From assembly GCA_964436165.1 (NCBI GenBank), contig CAYTBY010000020.1:1-21620 (forward strand): a DNA stretch of 21,620 nt. Reading direction: 5' to 3'. Shown in pieces: positions 7,592 through 14,523 of this stretch; positions within the stretch are counted from its first letter, which is position 1; every line of letters starts with the position of its first letter. The position numbers and the translations under genes were made by a program. A model generated the notes under the pieces. It saw only the letters and a program-made list of their open reading frames with translations, was not told the DNA's origin and ran no database searches. The DNA comes from 2-01-FULL-39-28 sp964436165. Its GTDB lineage: Bacteria > Patescibacteriota > Minisyncoccia > 2-02-FULL-40-12 > GWA2-44-9.

Positions 7592-8104
7592 CTAGAGAAT
7601 AAAGTAATAAACAAGCACCGCTAAAACAATGAGGGATATAAGGCCGGCGGCTAACCACAAAGTATTGTTTTTTGTTTTGGGACTTGGGCTCGGCTGGCCA
7701 GATCCGGATGCAAATGAAACGCCATAATCCTGGAATAATTTGACCATATCCGCCCGGCTGATTATACCGATAACTTTTCTTTCAGAATTAACAACCGGTA
7801 TCGGATCCACCCGGTGATGCTCTGTAAAAGCAGCGATAGCCTCGTCCACGGTAGCGTCGTCTGATAAAACAAGCGGATCGGTATTCATAACATCCCCTAC
7901 CTTAGAATCGTCATTGATATTGGCCCGTTTAATAATCAGGTCGTATTTGGTTAAGATCCCGATTATTACTCCGCTCTTGTCCGTAACTGGAATTCCGTTA
8001 AACTTATTGGTTAAGATAATATCTATTGCCGTCAAAATAGATGTATCCGTAAGAACGGAAATAACACCGGAAGTCATAAGTGTTTTTACAGAGTCCTGCG
8101 ACAT
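7592..8104 (-). CDS. CBS-domain pair protein with C-terminal transmembrane anchor
   Basis: The protein has 170 residues from ATG 8104; a TTG at 8119 would add five. CBS domain 1 spans about residues 5-60 (VKTLMTSGVISVLTDTSI...FNGIPVTDKSGVIIGILTKYDL). CBS domain 2 spans about 68-128 (VGDVMNTDPLVLSDDATV...PIPVVNSERKVIGIISRADM). A Ser/Pro/Lys linker follows, then one helix at the extreme C-terminus (LWLAAGLISLIVLAVLVYYFIL), giving a tail-anchored layout with both CBS domains in the cytoplasm. Paired CBS domains (Bateman modules) bind adenine nucleotides such as AMP, ATP or SAM. No enzymatic domain is attached, so it is probably a regulatory subunit or sensor. It lies 29 bp upstream of a SAM methyltransferase, a suggestive but unproven pairing. 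Confidence 0.88.
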   Translation of the reverse strand: MSQDSVKTLMTSGVISVLTDTSILTAIDIILTNKFNGIPVTDKSGVIIGILTKYDLIIKRANINDDSKVGDVMNTDPLVLSDDATVDEAIAAFTEHHRVDPIPVVNSERKVIGIISRADMVKLFQDYGVSFASGSGQPSPSPKTKNNTLWLAAGLISLIVLAVLVYYFIL

Positions 8105-8166
8105 GACGTATTTTCTCAACGAGACAAGCAGTTCTAGTTGCGCCGTTGAGTTGTTAGAAAATCGTC

Positions 8167-8268
8167 ACCCCCTCCTTTGTCCCGAAATTATATTATTTTT
8201 ACTCATTGTATACGATTGAATGATTATTCTCAGCAATTACTTTCTAAATTCGGAGTAAAGGAGGGGGT
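8167..8268. repeat. Long inverted repeat carrying SD-like and anti-SD-like arms
   Basis: The arms are 8167-8186 and 8249-8268, 20 bases each with 17 matching, separated by 62 AT-rich bases. On the minus strand (the direction of gyrA and the CBS gene) the first arm reads ACCCCCTCCTTTA, which mimics the 3' end of 16S rRNA, and the second reads AAAGGAGGGGGT, a perfect SD core. Inside the loop are a minus-strand TATAAT (8187-8192) with no good -35, and a weaker TTGCTG-18-TATACA pair (8231-8236 and 8207-8212). These might promote the CBS operon. Confidence 0.65.
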
Positions 8269-8295
8269 AAGTAGTTGTAACCAATCGGGCTTCAT
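8230..8295 (-). CDS. Possible 21-codon leader ORF between gyrA and the CBS gene
   Basis: ATG at 8295 opens a 21-codon frame ending in TGA at 8230-8232; it begins MKPDWLQLLTPSF. An AGAGGG lies 11 nt upstream, slightly far for an SD. Its codons 7-13 cross the arms of both inverted repeats in this spacer, so a translating ribosome would open them. I cannot tell whether it is translated; it may be only a by-product of the palindromic repeat. Confidence 0.2.
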   Translation of the reverse strand: MKPDWLQLLTPSFTPNLESNC

Positions 8296-8326
8296 GATTA
8301 CACTTACCCTCTTGGACAACTACTTA
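8268..8326 (-). promoter_or_regulatory. Two mutually exclusive hairpins just after the gyrA stop
   Basis: The 11-base arms 8268-8278 and 8316-8326 pair perfectly (AAGTAGTTGT / ACAACTACTT core). Their 8268-8271 bases are also part of a second perfect pairing, 8265-8271 (GGGTAAG) with 8303-8309 (CTTACCC), so only one can form. Neither has a T-run. The region sits 2 bases after the gyrA stop on the minus strand and could terminate, protect or attenuate read-through into the CBS operon. The function is inferred. Confidence 0.45.
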
Positions 8327-8327
8327 A

Positions 8328-10766
8328 TTATACCACCGCGACCGAAGCGATGCCATCACCGGACTCAAGCTTCATCACCCTCACCCCCTGAGTCGCTCTG
8401 CCCAGGATGGAAATACTGTCTACCGAAGTCCGGATAACCTGACCCTTGCGAGAAACAGCGACCAGTTCTTTATTCTCTTCTGAAACAATATGGGCCGAGA
8501 CAATCTTGCCTGTCTTTGGAGTTATTTTTGCCGTCATTATACCTCGACCGCCCCGATTTTGAACTTTGTAGAATTTCAAGTCCGATCTTTTGCCGTAGCC
8601 GTTGCCCATCACTATCAAAATATGTAAACCCTTCTCCACCCCAGAAGGTACCACATCGGCCCCGACAACCCTGGAGTCCTTTTCAAGACGAATGCCGATC
8701 ACCCCCGAAGCAGACCGCCCCATCGGCCGAACATCATTTTCTTTAAATCTAATCGCGTTGCCGTCAGATGTAATAAGCATGACTTGATCCTTGCCCGAAG
8801 TAGACAAAACCCAGCCCAGCTCATCGCCGGCTTTTAGTTTTATCGCTACCATGCCGCTTTTTCTGACCTGTGAGAAAGAACCCATATCAACCTTTTTAAC
8901 CACGCCGTTGGCCGTAACCATAAAAAGATAAGCCCCCTTCTGGTCTTTTGGAATCGGGACGACAGCGGTTATAGCATCGGTGGGTGATACCTGAAGAAAG
9001 TTAACAATGGCCTTGCCCTTTGATTGGCGGGACGACTCCGGAACTTCATAGCCCTTGGTCTGGAAAACCTTGCCCGAATTTGTAAAAAACAACAGACTGT
9101 CGTGGGTGTTGGCAAGAAAAAATTGAGTTACGACATCTTCCTCTTTTGTCGCCATACCGATAAGACCCTTACCGCCCCTTTTTTGGGATTTTATATCTTC
9201 GGGCTGCATTCTTTTTATATAGCCGCCCCGGGTAAGCATAAAAAGTGAATCTTCTTCGGGCATTAACTCATCGTCACCGAGTTCTTTTAGGGCAGATTTT
9301 ACAACCTTGGTCCGGCGCTCATCGCCATATTTCTCTCTGACCTCTTTTAGCTCGTTTTTTATAATCCCGAGTATTTTCTTGGGACTGGCCAGCAAATCCT
9401 CCAGATAAGCTATCAGCTCCTTTTTTTCCTTTAATTCGTCATTGATTTTCTTTTGTTCAAGACCAGCCAATGCCTGAAGCTTCATTTCTAATATCGCCAC
9501 AGCTTGTTTATCCGAAAACTTAAATTTCTTTACTAAATTATTGAAGGCGTCATCGCGTGAAGACGATGATTTGATAACCTTGATGATGGCATCGATATGA
9601 TCAAGAGCCTTTTTTAATCCTTCCAAAATATGAGCCCTGTCTTTGGCTCTCTGAAGTTCATATTTAGACCGACGGGTAACTATTTCTTTGCGGTGTTCTA
9701 TGAATTTTTCAAGTAAAGATTTTAACCCCAATATTTGCGGCTGAATCCCGTCAACCAGACCTAGAATATTAAAGTGGAACGCTTTTTGAAGCTCGGTGTA
9801 TTTAAAAAGCTGGTTTAAGACTTTTCTTGGAAAAGCATCCTGCTTAAGATCAACGGCAATTCTTAATCCGTCCTTATCCGACTCATCTCTTAAATCCCTG
9901 ATGCCATCTATTTTCTTATCTTTTACAAGATTGGCAATATGAATTATCAGTTCGGCCTTATTAACCTGATACGGTATTTCGGTAATAATTATCTGAAAAC
10001 CTCCGCCTCTGGCGGACTTGCCCTCAACTATTTCGGCCACGCCCCGGATTATAACCGGCCCCCGGCCGGTGGCGTAAGCATTTAAAATATCCCTTTCATT
10101 ATATATAACTCCTCCAGTCGGAAAATCAGGACCTTTTACAAATTGGGTCAGGTCGGATGTATCTGCGTCTTTATTTTCTATTAAATAAACCGAAGCATCG
10201 ATAACCTCACTAAGATTGTGGGGCGGAATATTGGTAGCCATACCCACAGCAATGCCCATCGAGCCATTAATCAGCAGGTTAGGAATTTTTGAAGGCAGGA
10301 CTGTCGGTTCCTGAACTGATCCATCGTAGTTATCTTGAAAATTCACAGTCTCTTTATCTATATCAGATAACAACTCTTCTGTTATTTTTGCCATACGACA
10401 CTCAGTATATCTTTGGGCTGCCGCTCCGTCACCGTCGATCGAACCCCAATTTCCGAGACCGTCAACAAGCGGATAACGCAGAGAGAAATCCTGCGCCATT
10501 CGCACGATAGAATCGTAGATTGCCATGTCGCCGTGAGGATGAAAATTTCCCATGCAAAATCCAGTTACTTTAGCCGACTTCTGATATTTTGCTCCCGGCC
10601 GCAAGCCCATCTCGTGCATTGAGTATAAAATTCTCCGGTGAACCGGTTTTAAACCGTCTCGAACATCCGGTAAAGCGCGCGCAACAATAACGCTCATTGC
10701 ATATTCGAGATATGACTTCTGCATCTCCTCCACTATTTCCCTTTTTTGTACGTTGATTTTGTCCAT
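8328..10766 (-). CDS. gyrA: DNA gyrase subunit A
   Basis: The protein has 812 residues, normal for bacterial GyrA. With GyrB it forms the A2B2 gyrase that introduces negative supercoils using ATP. The N-terminal breakage-reunion domain contains ARALPDVRDGLKPVHRRILY and the catalytic tyrosine Y120 in GAAAQRYTE (E. coli Y122), followed by the tower and coiled-coil region (about 330-480). The C-terminal beta-pinwheel begins near residue 505 and carries the GyrA-box QKRGGKG (528-534), which marks gyrase rather than topoisomerase IV. The HPHGD motif is intact, but the residue equal to E. coli S83 is Met81, and the preceding stretch is VTGFCMGNF rather than the usual VVGDVxGKY. ATG 10766 has no SD and lies 7 bp from a palindromic repeat. 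gyrB is not in the window. Confidence 0.97.
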   Translation of the reverse strand: MDKINVQKREIVEEMQKSYLEYAMSVIVARALPDVRDGLKPVHRRILYSMHEMGLRPGAKYQKSAKVTGFCMGNFHPHGDMAIYDSIVRMAQDFSLRYPLVDGLGNWGSIDGDGAAAQRYTECRMAKITEELLSDIDKETVNFQDNYDGSVQEPTVLPSKIPNLLINGSMGIAVGMATNIPPHNLSEVIDASVYLIENKDADTSDLTQFVKGPDFPTGGVIYNERDILNAYATGRGPVIIRGVAEIVEGKSARGGGFQIIITEIPYQVNKAELIIHIANLVKDKKIDGIRDLRDESDKDGLRIAVDLKQDAFPRKVLNQLFKYTELQKAFHFNILGLVDGIQPQILGLKSLLEKFIEHRKEIVTRRSKYELQRAKDRAHILEGLKKALDHIDAIIKVIKSSSSRDDAFNNLVKKFKFSDKQAVAILEMKLQALAGLEQKKINDELKEKKELIAYLEDLLASPKKILGIIKNELKEVREKYGDERRTKVVKSALKELGDDELMPEEDSLFMLTRGGYIKRMQPEDIKSQKRGGKGLIGMATKEEDVVTQFFLANTHDSLLFFTNSGKVFQTKGYEVPESSRQSKGKAIVNFLQVSPTDAITAVVPIPKDQKGAYLFMVTANGVVKKVDMGSFSQVRKSGMVAIKLKAGDELGWVLSTSGKDQVMLITSDGNAIRFKENDVRPMGRSASGVIGIRLEKDSRVVGADVVPSGVEKGLHILIVMGNGYGKRSDLKFYKVQNRGGRGIMTAKITPKTGKIVSAHIVSEENKELVAVSRKGQVIRTSVDSISILGRATQGVRVMKLESGDGIASVAVV

Positions 10767-10773
10767 AAAAAAT

Positions 10774-10850
10774 AACGCAAATCTACGAATGTGTACGAAT
10801 GCCGCAAATGGTTATTCGTAGCATTCGCGTGTATTTGTAGATTTGCATTA
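10774..10850. repeat. Palindromic intergenic repeat, copy A
   Basis: The arms (AACGCAAATCTACGAATGTG... and ...GTGTATTTGTAGATTTGCATT) form an imperfect hairpin of about 30-base arms that fills the gap between the 117-aa gene and gyrA. Its reverse complement aligns with copy B at 11211-11290. It contains CGAATGC/GCATTCG words several times. Confidence 0.75.
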
Positions 10851-10853
10851 CAT

Positions 10854-11207
10854 CTATTTATCCCCCGACAATGGCAATAAATTAACCTCGCCCTTGTACT
10901 CTTCTTCTACCTCGGCGGCTTTTTCAGAAACATAGTTATCAAAAAATCCGAAAGCATTGTAAATAGTTGCCCTCATGTTGCCGAGAGCCCTGGTCACGCT
11001 AGCATAAACCAGGGGCGTTCTCTGTTCTCTTTCGGCATAAAACTTCTCCTGTTTTTCCGGCTCGGGATTAAGCAAAACAAACAGATCTTCCTCGAAAGAC
11101 CTGAACCAGACCAGACCAACAAGAGAAACGGTTATGACAACACAAAAAGCAAACATAATTTCTCTGACGTGCTTGGGTTGTTTGCGGATATCGTTGAGAA
11201 AAGACAT
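10854..11207 (-). CDS. Small single-pass membrane protein, function unknown
   Basis: The protein has 117 residues from ATG 11207. The frame runs on to 11276, but the extra 23 codons are translated palindromic repeat (copy B), so I exclude them. The sequence begins MSFLNDIRKQPKHVREIM, followed by one transmembrane helix (FAFCVVITVSLVGLVWF). A charged, probably extracytoplasmic or cytoplasmic tail contains a Glu-rich segment (KAAEVEEEYKGEV). I recognise no family. It sits between the MBL hydrolase and gyrA with both gaps filled by related palindromes, so it may be co-transcribed with them. The orientation of the tail cannot be settled, although the basic N-terminus suggests the N-terminus is inside. 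Confidence 0.75.
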   Translation of the reverse strand: MSFLNDIRKQPKHVREIMFAFCVVITVSLVGLVWFRSFEEDLFVLLNPEPEKQEKFYAEREQRTPLVYASVTRALGNMRATIYNAFGFFDNYVSEKAAEVEEEYKGEVNLLPLSGDK

Positions 11208-11210
11208 GTA

Positions 11211-11290
11211 ACACGAATCTACAAATTCATGCGAATGCCACGAATTGAGTCCGCTATTTGCGGCATTCGTACACATTCGTTGATTTGCGT
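11211..11290. repeat. Palindromic intergenic repeat, copy B
   Basis: This is about 80 bp of imperfect palindrome between the MBL hydrolase and the 117-aa gene. It shares the core GCGGCATTCGTACACATTCG and the flank GATTTGCGTT with the complement of copy A. It starts 3 bp from the ATG at 11207 and ends 5 bp before the MBL stop. Confidence 0.75.
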
Positions 11291-11294
11291 TTTG

Positions 11295-11930
11295 TTAATT
11301 TTGAAACAAAATTAATTTCATCTCTTCAACCGGTAAATTCTTCTTAGCTATCCTAAGTTTATCATTTTTCTCAGGCGTCAGTCCAATTTCTTTGAGGAAC
11401 TTTTCCAGCCCAGCTATATCAATTTTTAAATCTTTCAGCTTGTAGTGCATGGGGATTATTATCTTCGGCTCTACCTGCCTGACAACGTCAGCCGCTTCTT
11501 TATAATCTATCGTATAAACCCCGCCCACCGGAACCATCAATATATCGATATCCCCGATCTCTTCCAGTTGATGCTCTTCGAATTTGGCCTGGCCATAATC
11601 GCCCATATGACAAATGGTCATGTCTTCTGCTTTTATTATATATATAGTATTAAGTCCACGCTCTTTGCCTTCGGACTTATCATGGTATGACTTAATTCCC
11701 CTCACCGAAATGCCCTGTTTTTCATATTCACCCGGCCCGTCAATTATAAATGCCTCCGGATTAGCCTCGGAAATATTATCATGGTCAAAATGATGATGGG
11801 TTACGAGGACAAGGTCGTCTTTTATTCTGGGCGGCTTAAGGCCGATATCTTTACTGAAAGGATCAATCAAAATACTCCCCTCTTTAGACTCTATCCTAAA
11901 GCACGATTGTCCAAACCAATTTATCGTCAT
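11295..11930 (-). CDS. MBL-fold metal-dependent hydrolase (Lactamase_B_3 type)
   Basis: The protein has 211 residues from ATG 11930. It has the metallo-beta-lactamase signature THHHFDH (H45, H47, D49, H50), CHMGD (H108, D111) and a final histidine in IIPMHYK (H162), so all metal ligands expected for a dinuclear site are present. The short single-domain layout with an N-terminal NWFGQSCFRI strand matches the L-ascorbate-6-phosphate-lactonase-like/UPF0173 group (Lactamase_B_3), which is common in Patescibacteria. The substrate is unknown. It is the first gene after a good promoter and probably the head of the minus-strand transcription unit that includes gyrA. With +1 expected a few bases before the ATG, its mRNA would be almost leaderless. 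Confidence 0.9.
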   Translation of the reverse strand: MTINWFGQSCFRIESKEGSILIDPFSKDIGLKPPRIKDDLVLVTHHHFDHDNISEANPEAFIIDGPGEYEKQGISVRGIKSYHDKSEGKERGLNTIYIIKAEDMTICHMGDYGQAKFEEHQLEEIGDIDILMVPVGGVYTIDYKEAADVVRQVEPKIIIPMHYKLKDLKIDIAGLEKFLKEIGLTPEKNDKLRIAKKNLPVEEMKLILFQN

Positions 11931-11939
11931 GATGGGTAT

Positions 11940-11968
11940 ATAATACCAAAAAATAATTTAAAATTCAA
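11940..11968 (-). promoter_or_regulatory. Sigma70-type promoter for the MBL hydrolase
   Basis: The -35 is TTGAAT (complement of 11963-11968), the spacer is 17 bp, and the -10 is TATTAT (complement of 11940-11945). The predicted +1 near 11933 leaves a 5' leader of only about 3 nt before ATG 11930. Confidence 0.65.
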
Positions 11969-11970
11969 GC

Positions 11971-11999
11971 TTGCAATTTATACTGCTATGGTGTAAACT
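11971..11999 (+). promoter_or_regulatory. Sigma70-type promoter for rpsA
   Basis: TTGCAA (11971-11976), 17-bp spacer, TAAACT (11994-11999). The predicted +1 near 12006 leaves about 6 nt before ATG 12012. It is back-to-back with the MBL promoter; the two -35 boxes are 2 bp apart. Confidence 0.55.
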
Positions 12000-12011
12000 T
12001 TTAAAACAATT

Positions 12012-13106
12012 ATGACTACCGCTACAATTCCAATACCTCAAGTAAAATCAATGAAAGACCTTCTGACTAAGGAGGATTTTGGCCTTCCCAAAACGGGACA
12101 AATACTTAGCGGCGAAATCATAAACGTATCTAAGGCAAGTATTATAATCGATCTGGGCTCTATCGGCATCGGCATCGTCTACCCTGGCCACTATTATGAT
12201 AACCCGGAAAGAACTAAAGCTCTCAAAAAAGGAGATAAAGTCTCGTCAATGTTGCTTGAGCTTGAAAACGACGAGGGTTACCGTGAACTATCACTGAAAG
12301 CCGCCCAATTAACCACTGCCTGGGAAGACATAAGAGAAAAGATGGAAAAAGGAGAACTGGTCCAGGCCCCTATCATTAATATAAACAAAGGTGGCCTTAT
12401 CATTGAAGTAAGCGGGGTTCAGGGCTTCCTTCCCCTCTCTCAGTTGTCCGGCGAACATTATCCAAAAGTTGAGGGTGGAGATACAACTAAGATCGTCCAG
12501 GCCCTTCAAAAATTCAAAGGCCAATCGTTCACCGTTAAAATAATAGATTTTTCAGAAGCCGAAAATAAGCTCATTGTTTCCGAGCGAGCCATAAAAGAAG
12601 GGGTGGCCAAAGAAGAACTGGCAAAACTAAAAGTCGGCGATACGGTTGACGGTGAGATAACCGAAGTAACTGATTTCGGAGCTTTTGTAAAAATGAGTGA
12701 TTCTCTCGACGCCCTCATCCATTCCTCGGAAATCGACTGGAAATTCATCGATAACCCCAAAGACGTTCTTCATATCGGAGAAAAAATAAAAGCTAAGATA
12801 ATAAACCTCGACTTGACCACAGGCAGAGTATTTCTTTCATTGAAGGCCCTCAAAGACGACCCCTGGCTCAGGGCCGATGAAAAATACCAGGCCGGCCAGA
12901 AAGTAAAGGGCAAGATTCTCAAGATCCGCCAGAACGGCATCTTCGTCGAAATACCAGGCGAGCTTATCGGGATCCTACCAGCCTCAGAACTTGGCGGCAA
13001 ATCCCCTTCTGAAATATTCGAAGTCGGCAAGGAGTACGACATGGCCATTGTCTCGATTGATACCAAAGAACATAAGATGACCTTGACCCCCGATAAACCA
13101 GAATAA
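12012..13106 (+). CDS. rpsA: 30S ribosomal protein S1 (four S1 domains)
   Basis: The protein has 364 residues with four OB-fold S1 repeats at about 28-96, 113-191, 207-278 and 295-359. The third is the most canonical (VGDTVDGEITEVTDFGAFVKM...DALIHSSEI). S1 binds mRNA on the 30S subunit and helps load transcripts lacking a strong SD. E. coli S1 has six repeats; four-domain forms occur in Gram-positives and Patescibacteria. The product could also be called an S1-domain RNA-binding protein, but the size and repeat order favour S1. No SD precedes the ATG (AAAACAATT) and the predicted leader is about 6 nt, in keeping with SD-independent initiation. It is divergent from the MBL hydrolase and convergent with the 387-aa gene. 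Confidence 0.9.
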   Translation: MTTATIPIPQVKSMKDLLTKEDFGLPKTGQILSGEIINVSKASIIIDLGSIGIGIVYPGHYYDNPERTKALKKGDKVSSMLLELENDEGYRELSLKAAQLTTAWEDIREKMEKGELVQAPIININKGGLIIEVSGVQGFLPLSQLSGEHYPKVEGGDTTKIVQALQKFKGQSFTVKIIDFSEAENKLIVSERAIKEGVAKEELAKLKVGDTVDGEITEVTDFGAFVKMSDSLDALIHSSEIDWKFIDNPKDVLHIGEKIKAKIINLDLTTGRVFLSLKALKDDPWLRADEKYQAGQKVKGKILKIRQNGIFVEIPGELIGILPASELGGKSPSEIFEVGKEYDMAIVSIDTKEHKMTLTPDKPE

Positions 13107-13134
13107 AAAAGCCGACAGAGAATATCTGTCGGCT
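13104..13134 (-). terminator. Intrinsic terminator of the 387-aa gene
   Basis: A perfect 9-bp stem (AGCCGACAG 13110-13118 with CTGTCGGCT 13126-13134) has a 7-nt loop. On the minus strand it is followed by GGCTTTTTTATT, so it terminates the minus-strand gene ending at 13155. The stem lies 3 bp after the rpsA stop and may also stall plus-strand transcription, but that side has no T-run. Confidence 0.8.
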
Positions 13135-13154
13135 AGCCAACGTTTCGACTAGAA

Positions 13155-14318
13155 TCAGTGCCCAAGACCAAGTTCAGTCTCAAGCCACTTGGCGTACTCC
13201 TGGTCTTCTTTGGCAATCATTTCAGCAGAAGACGGTATTCCGGTATAATCTTCAGAGCCAGCCATATCTATACTAACAGTTTCTCGTTGTTCTTTCGCTA
13301 ACTCTATCTTGCCTTTTAAGTTCAGATCTTCTTTTCTTGCTTCTACATGAGGCTTGCCCTCAAAATCATAGACCAGAATTTTTGTCTTAGACCTTCCGTT
13401 AAATTCCGAGAGCAAAACATCGTTACTCAGGCCTTCAATCCCCTTCTCAAGCATTATGTCAAACATGTGGTACCAGTCATAGGGCGAGATCAGATATCCG
13501 TTGGCTGGAAATCTTGAGTCTCCTTTGCCAACCGGAAAAACTGTTCGATATGCAGGGTGAATCAACCTTCCAATCTGGTTGGCTCTTCCCTCTAGATTAC
13601 GGTGGTAACGTTCAATCACCCGAATCGAAGAAAGAATACGTCGCAGGTGCGACCAGTAAGGATAGACCGGCCATCCCGGAAGTTTTCTCCGCAACCGTTC
13701 ATATACCTCTATCATCGGAAGGCTGAAGTCAACCCAGTCAGCATAGTCAATTTCGTCTGATTCCTTAATCGGGCGGCTTTGGTATGAACTATACTTTCCC
13801 CACACTGTTAAAACTCGATGGCCCTCCCGGTAATGGTAGTCGGTAAGAATAATTAGTTTCTTGGTATCTTCGTCCAAAACAATCTCTAAATCACAGAAGC
13901 CGCTTTCGTCTTTTGATTCACGCATAGCACAGCCGATTATCTTCAAATCTTCTGGTGTCAGGGTACCGAGCGAATCGTAGTACTTATACCACTCAGGCTC
14001 ATTTTTTTTGAACAGCTCTAGTTCGTTTGGCTCCATCCCGCCACCAGGATTACCAAGCCCGGGCGGTTTGGCTCTTCTTCCATACATAGGAATAATGGGA
14101 GCTCCGAGAACTAACGTTTCTAGCCGATTATGCACCTGGAGAAACTTAACTACTGCGTGACGATCTGGAGCTTCCCCCAGAAGCTGAACGGTGGTATTGG
14201 TTTTGCCAGTATCTGAAACTGGTAGCTCAAGTGGTGATTCGAGCTGATCCGACTCGTCTAGTTTGTCTAACTCCTTGTTTACTAATTCGGGGTATATTTT
14301 ACCTACTTCATAGGTCAT
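13155..14318 (-). CDS. Conserved-looking hypothetical protein, 387 aa
   Basis: I do not recognise a family. I chose ATG 14318 (residue 10 of the longest frame) because AAGGGAG lies 9 nt upstream (14328-14334); ATG 14345 is the alternative. It is a soluble protein with no signal peptide or helix long enough to span a membrane. It has an acidic N-terminal 40 residues (KELDKLDESDQLESPLEL) and a Gly/Pro segment PPGLGNPGGG. Its central mixed region is rich in Tyr/Trp (YHYREGHRVLTVWGKYSSY, LPGWPVYPYWSHLRRIL) and has a positively charged helix (RRILSSIRVIERYHRNL). The C-terminus is acidic. It is monocistronic, with its own promoter and terminator, and is back-to-back with the beta-CASP nuclease. Confidence 0.75.
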   Translation of the reverse strand: MTYEVGKIYPELVNKELDKLDESDQLESPLELPVSDTGKTNTTVQLLGEAPDRHAVVKFLQVHNRLETLVLGAPIIPMYGRRAKPPGLGNPGGGMEPNELELFKKNEPEWYKYYDSLGTLTPEDLKIIGCAMRESKDESGFCDLEIVLDEDTKKLIILTDYHYREGHRVLTVWGKYSSYQSRPIKESDEIDYADWVDFSLPMIEVYERLRRKLPGWPVYPYWSHLRRILSSIRVIERYHRNLEGRANQIGRLIHPAYRTVFPVGKGDSRFPANGYLISPYDWYHMFDIMLEKGIEGLSNDVLLSEFNGRSKTKILVYDFEGKPHVEARKEDLNLKGKIELAKEQRETVSIDMAGSEDYTGIPSSAEMIAKEDQEYAKWLETELGLGH

Positions 14319-14343
14319 GGCAAAGGACTCCCTTCTTGTTTGC

Positions 14344-14372
14344 ATCTTACAATATTATACTATTTTAGTCAA
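14344..14372 (-). promoter_or_regulatory. Candidate promoter of the 387-aa gene
   Basis: TTGACT (complement of 14367-14372), 17 bp, TAAGAT (complement of 14344-14349). This places +1 shortly before the SD used by ATG 14318. A perfect TATAAT also lies at 14354-14359 on this strand, but its -35 is poor (GAGTCA); if used, it would make ATG 14345 leaderless. Confidence 0.45.
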
Positions 14373-14375
14373 GTA

Positions 14376-14404
14376 TTGACTCTCTATACAATATCGTGTA
14401 TTAT
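14376..14404 (+). promoter_or_regulatory. Strong sigma70-type promoter of the beta-CASP gene
   Basis: TTGACT (14376-14381), 17-bp spacer, TATTAT (14399-14404). The predicted +1 is near 14411, giving an untranslated leader of about 113 nt. It is back-to-back with the minus-strand promoter; the -35 boxes are 3 bp apart. Confidence 0.75.
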
Positions 14405-14410
14405 ATAGAG

Positions 14411-14523
14411 ATCGTGGTGGGTACCAGCAGAAAGGCCTGAGAATATCTAGAATATCTCATAACCAGGTTTTTCTGGTAGTACCTTACCAACTACTAATAA
14501 CACAAGCATAGGGGAGGAAAGCT
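14411..14523 (+). promoter_or_regulatory. 5' leader with competing hairpins and strong SD
   Basis: The leader can form either ACCAG(14462-14466)/CTGGT(14473-14477) with a 6-nt loop, or GGTACCAG(14420-14427) with 14473-14483 (CTGGT-AG-TACC, 2-nt bulge). Both use 14473-14477. A tandem direct repeat GAATATCTA/GAATATCTC lies at 14441-14458. The SD GGGGAGG (14511-14517) is 6 nt before the GTG. No known riboswitch class is recognised. Confidence 0.4.

Noticed and set aside
8162..8176. Coding gene starting at GTG after the perfect SD AAAGGAGG on the minus strand
   Set aside because: The frame ends after four codons (GTG ACG ATT TTC TAA).
11208..11276. 23-residue extension of the 117-aa membrane protein
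   Set aside because: These codons are translated palindromic repeat (copy B); the ATG at 11207 starts right after it.
10774..11290. Composite transposon
   Set aside because: No transposase or target-site duplication is visible; only the palindromic repeats can be supported.
14411..14523. TPP-type riboswitch, suggested by CTGAGA and the GGTA/TACC words
   Set aside because: The order and spacing of the conserved TPP elements are absent, so only generic hairpins are claimed.
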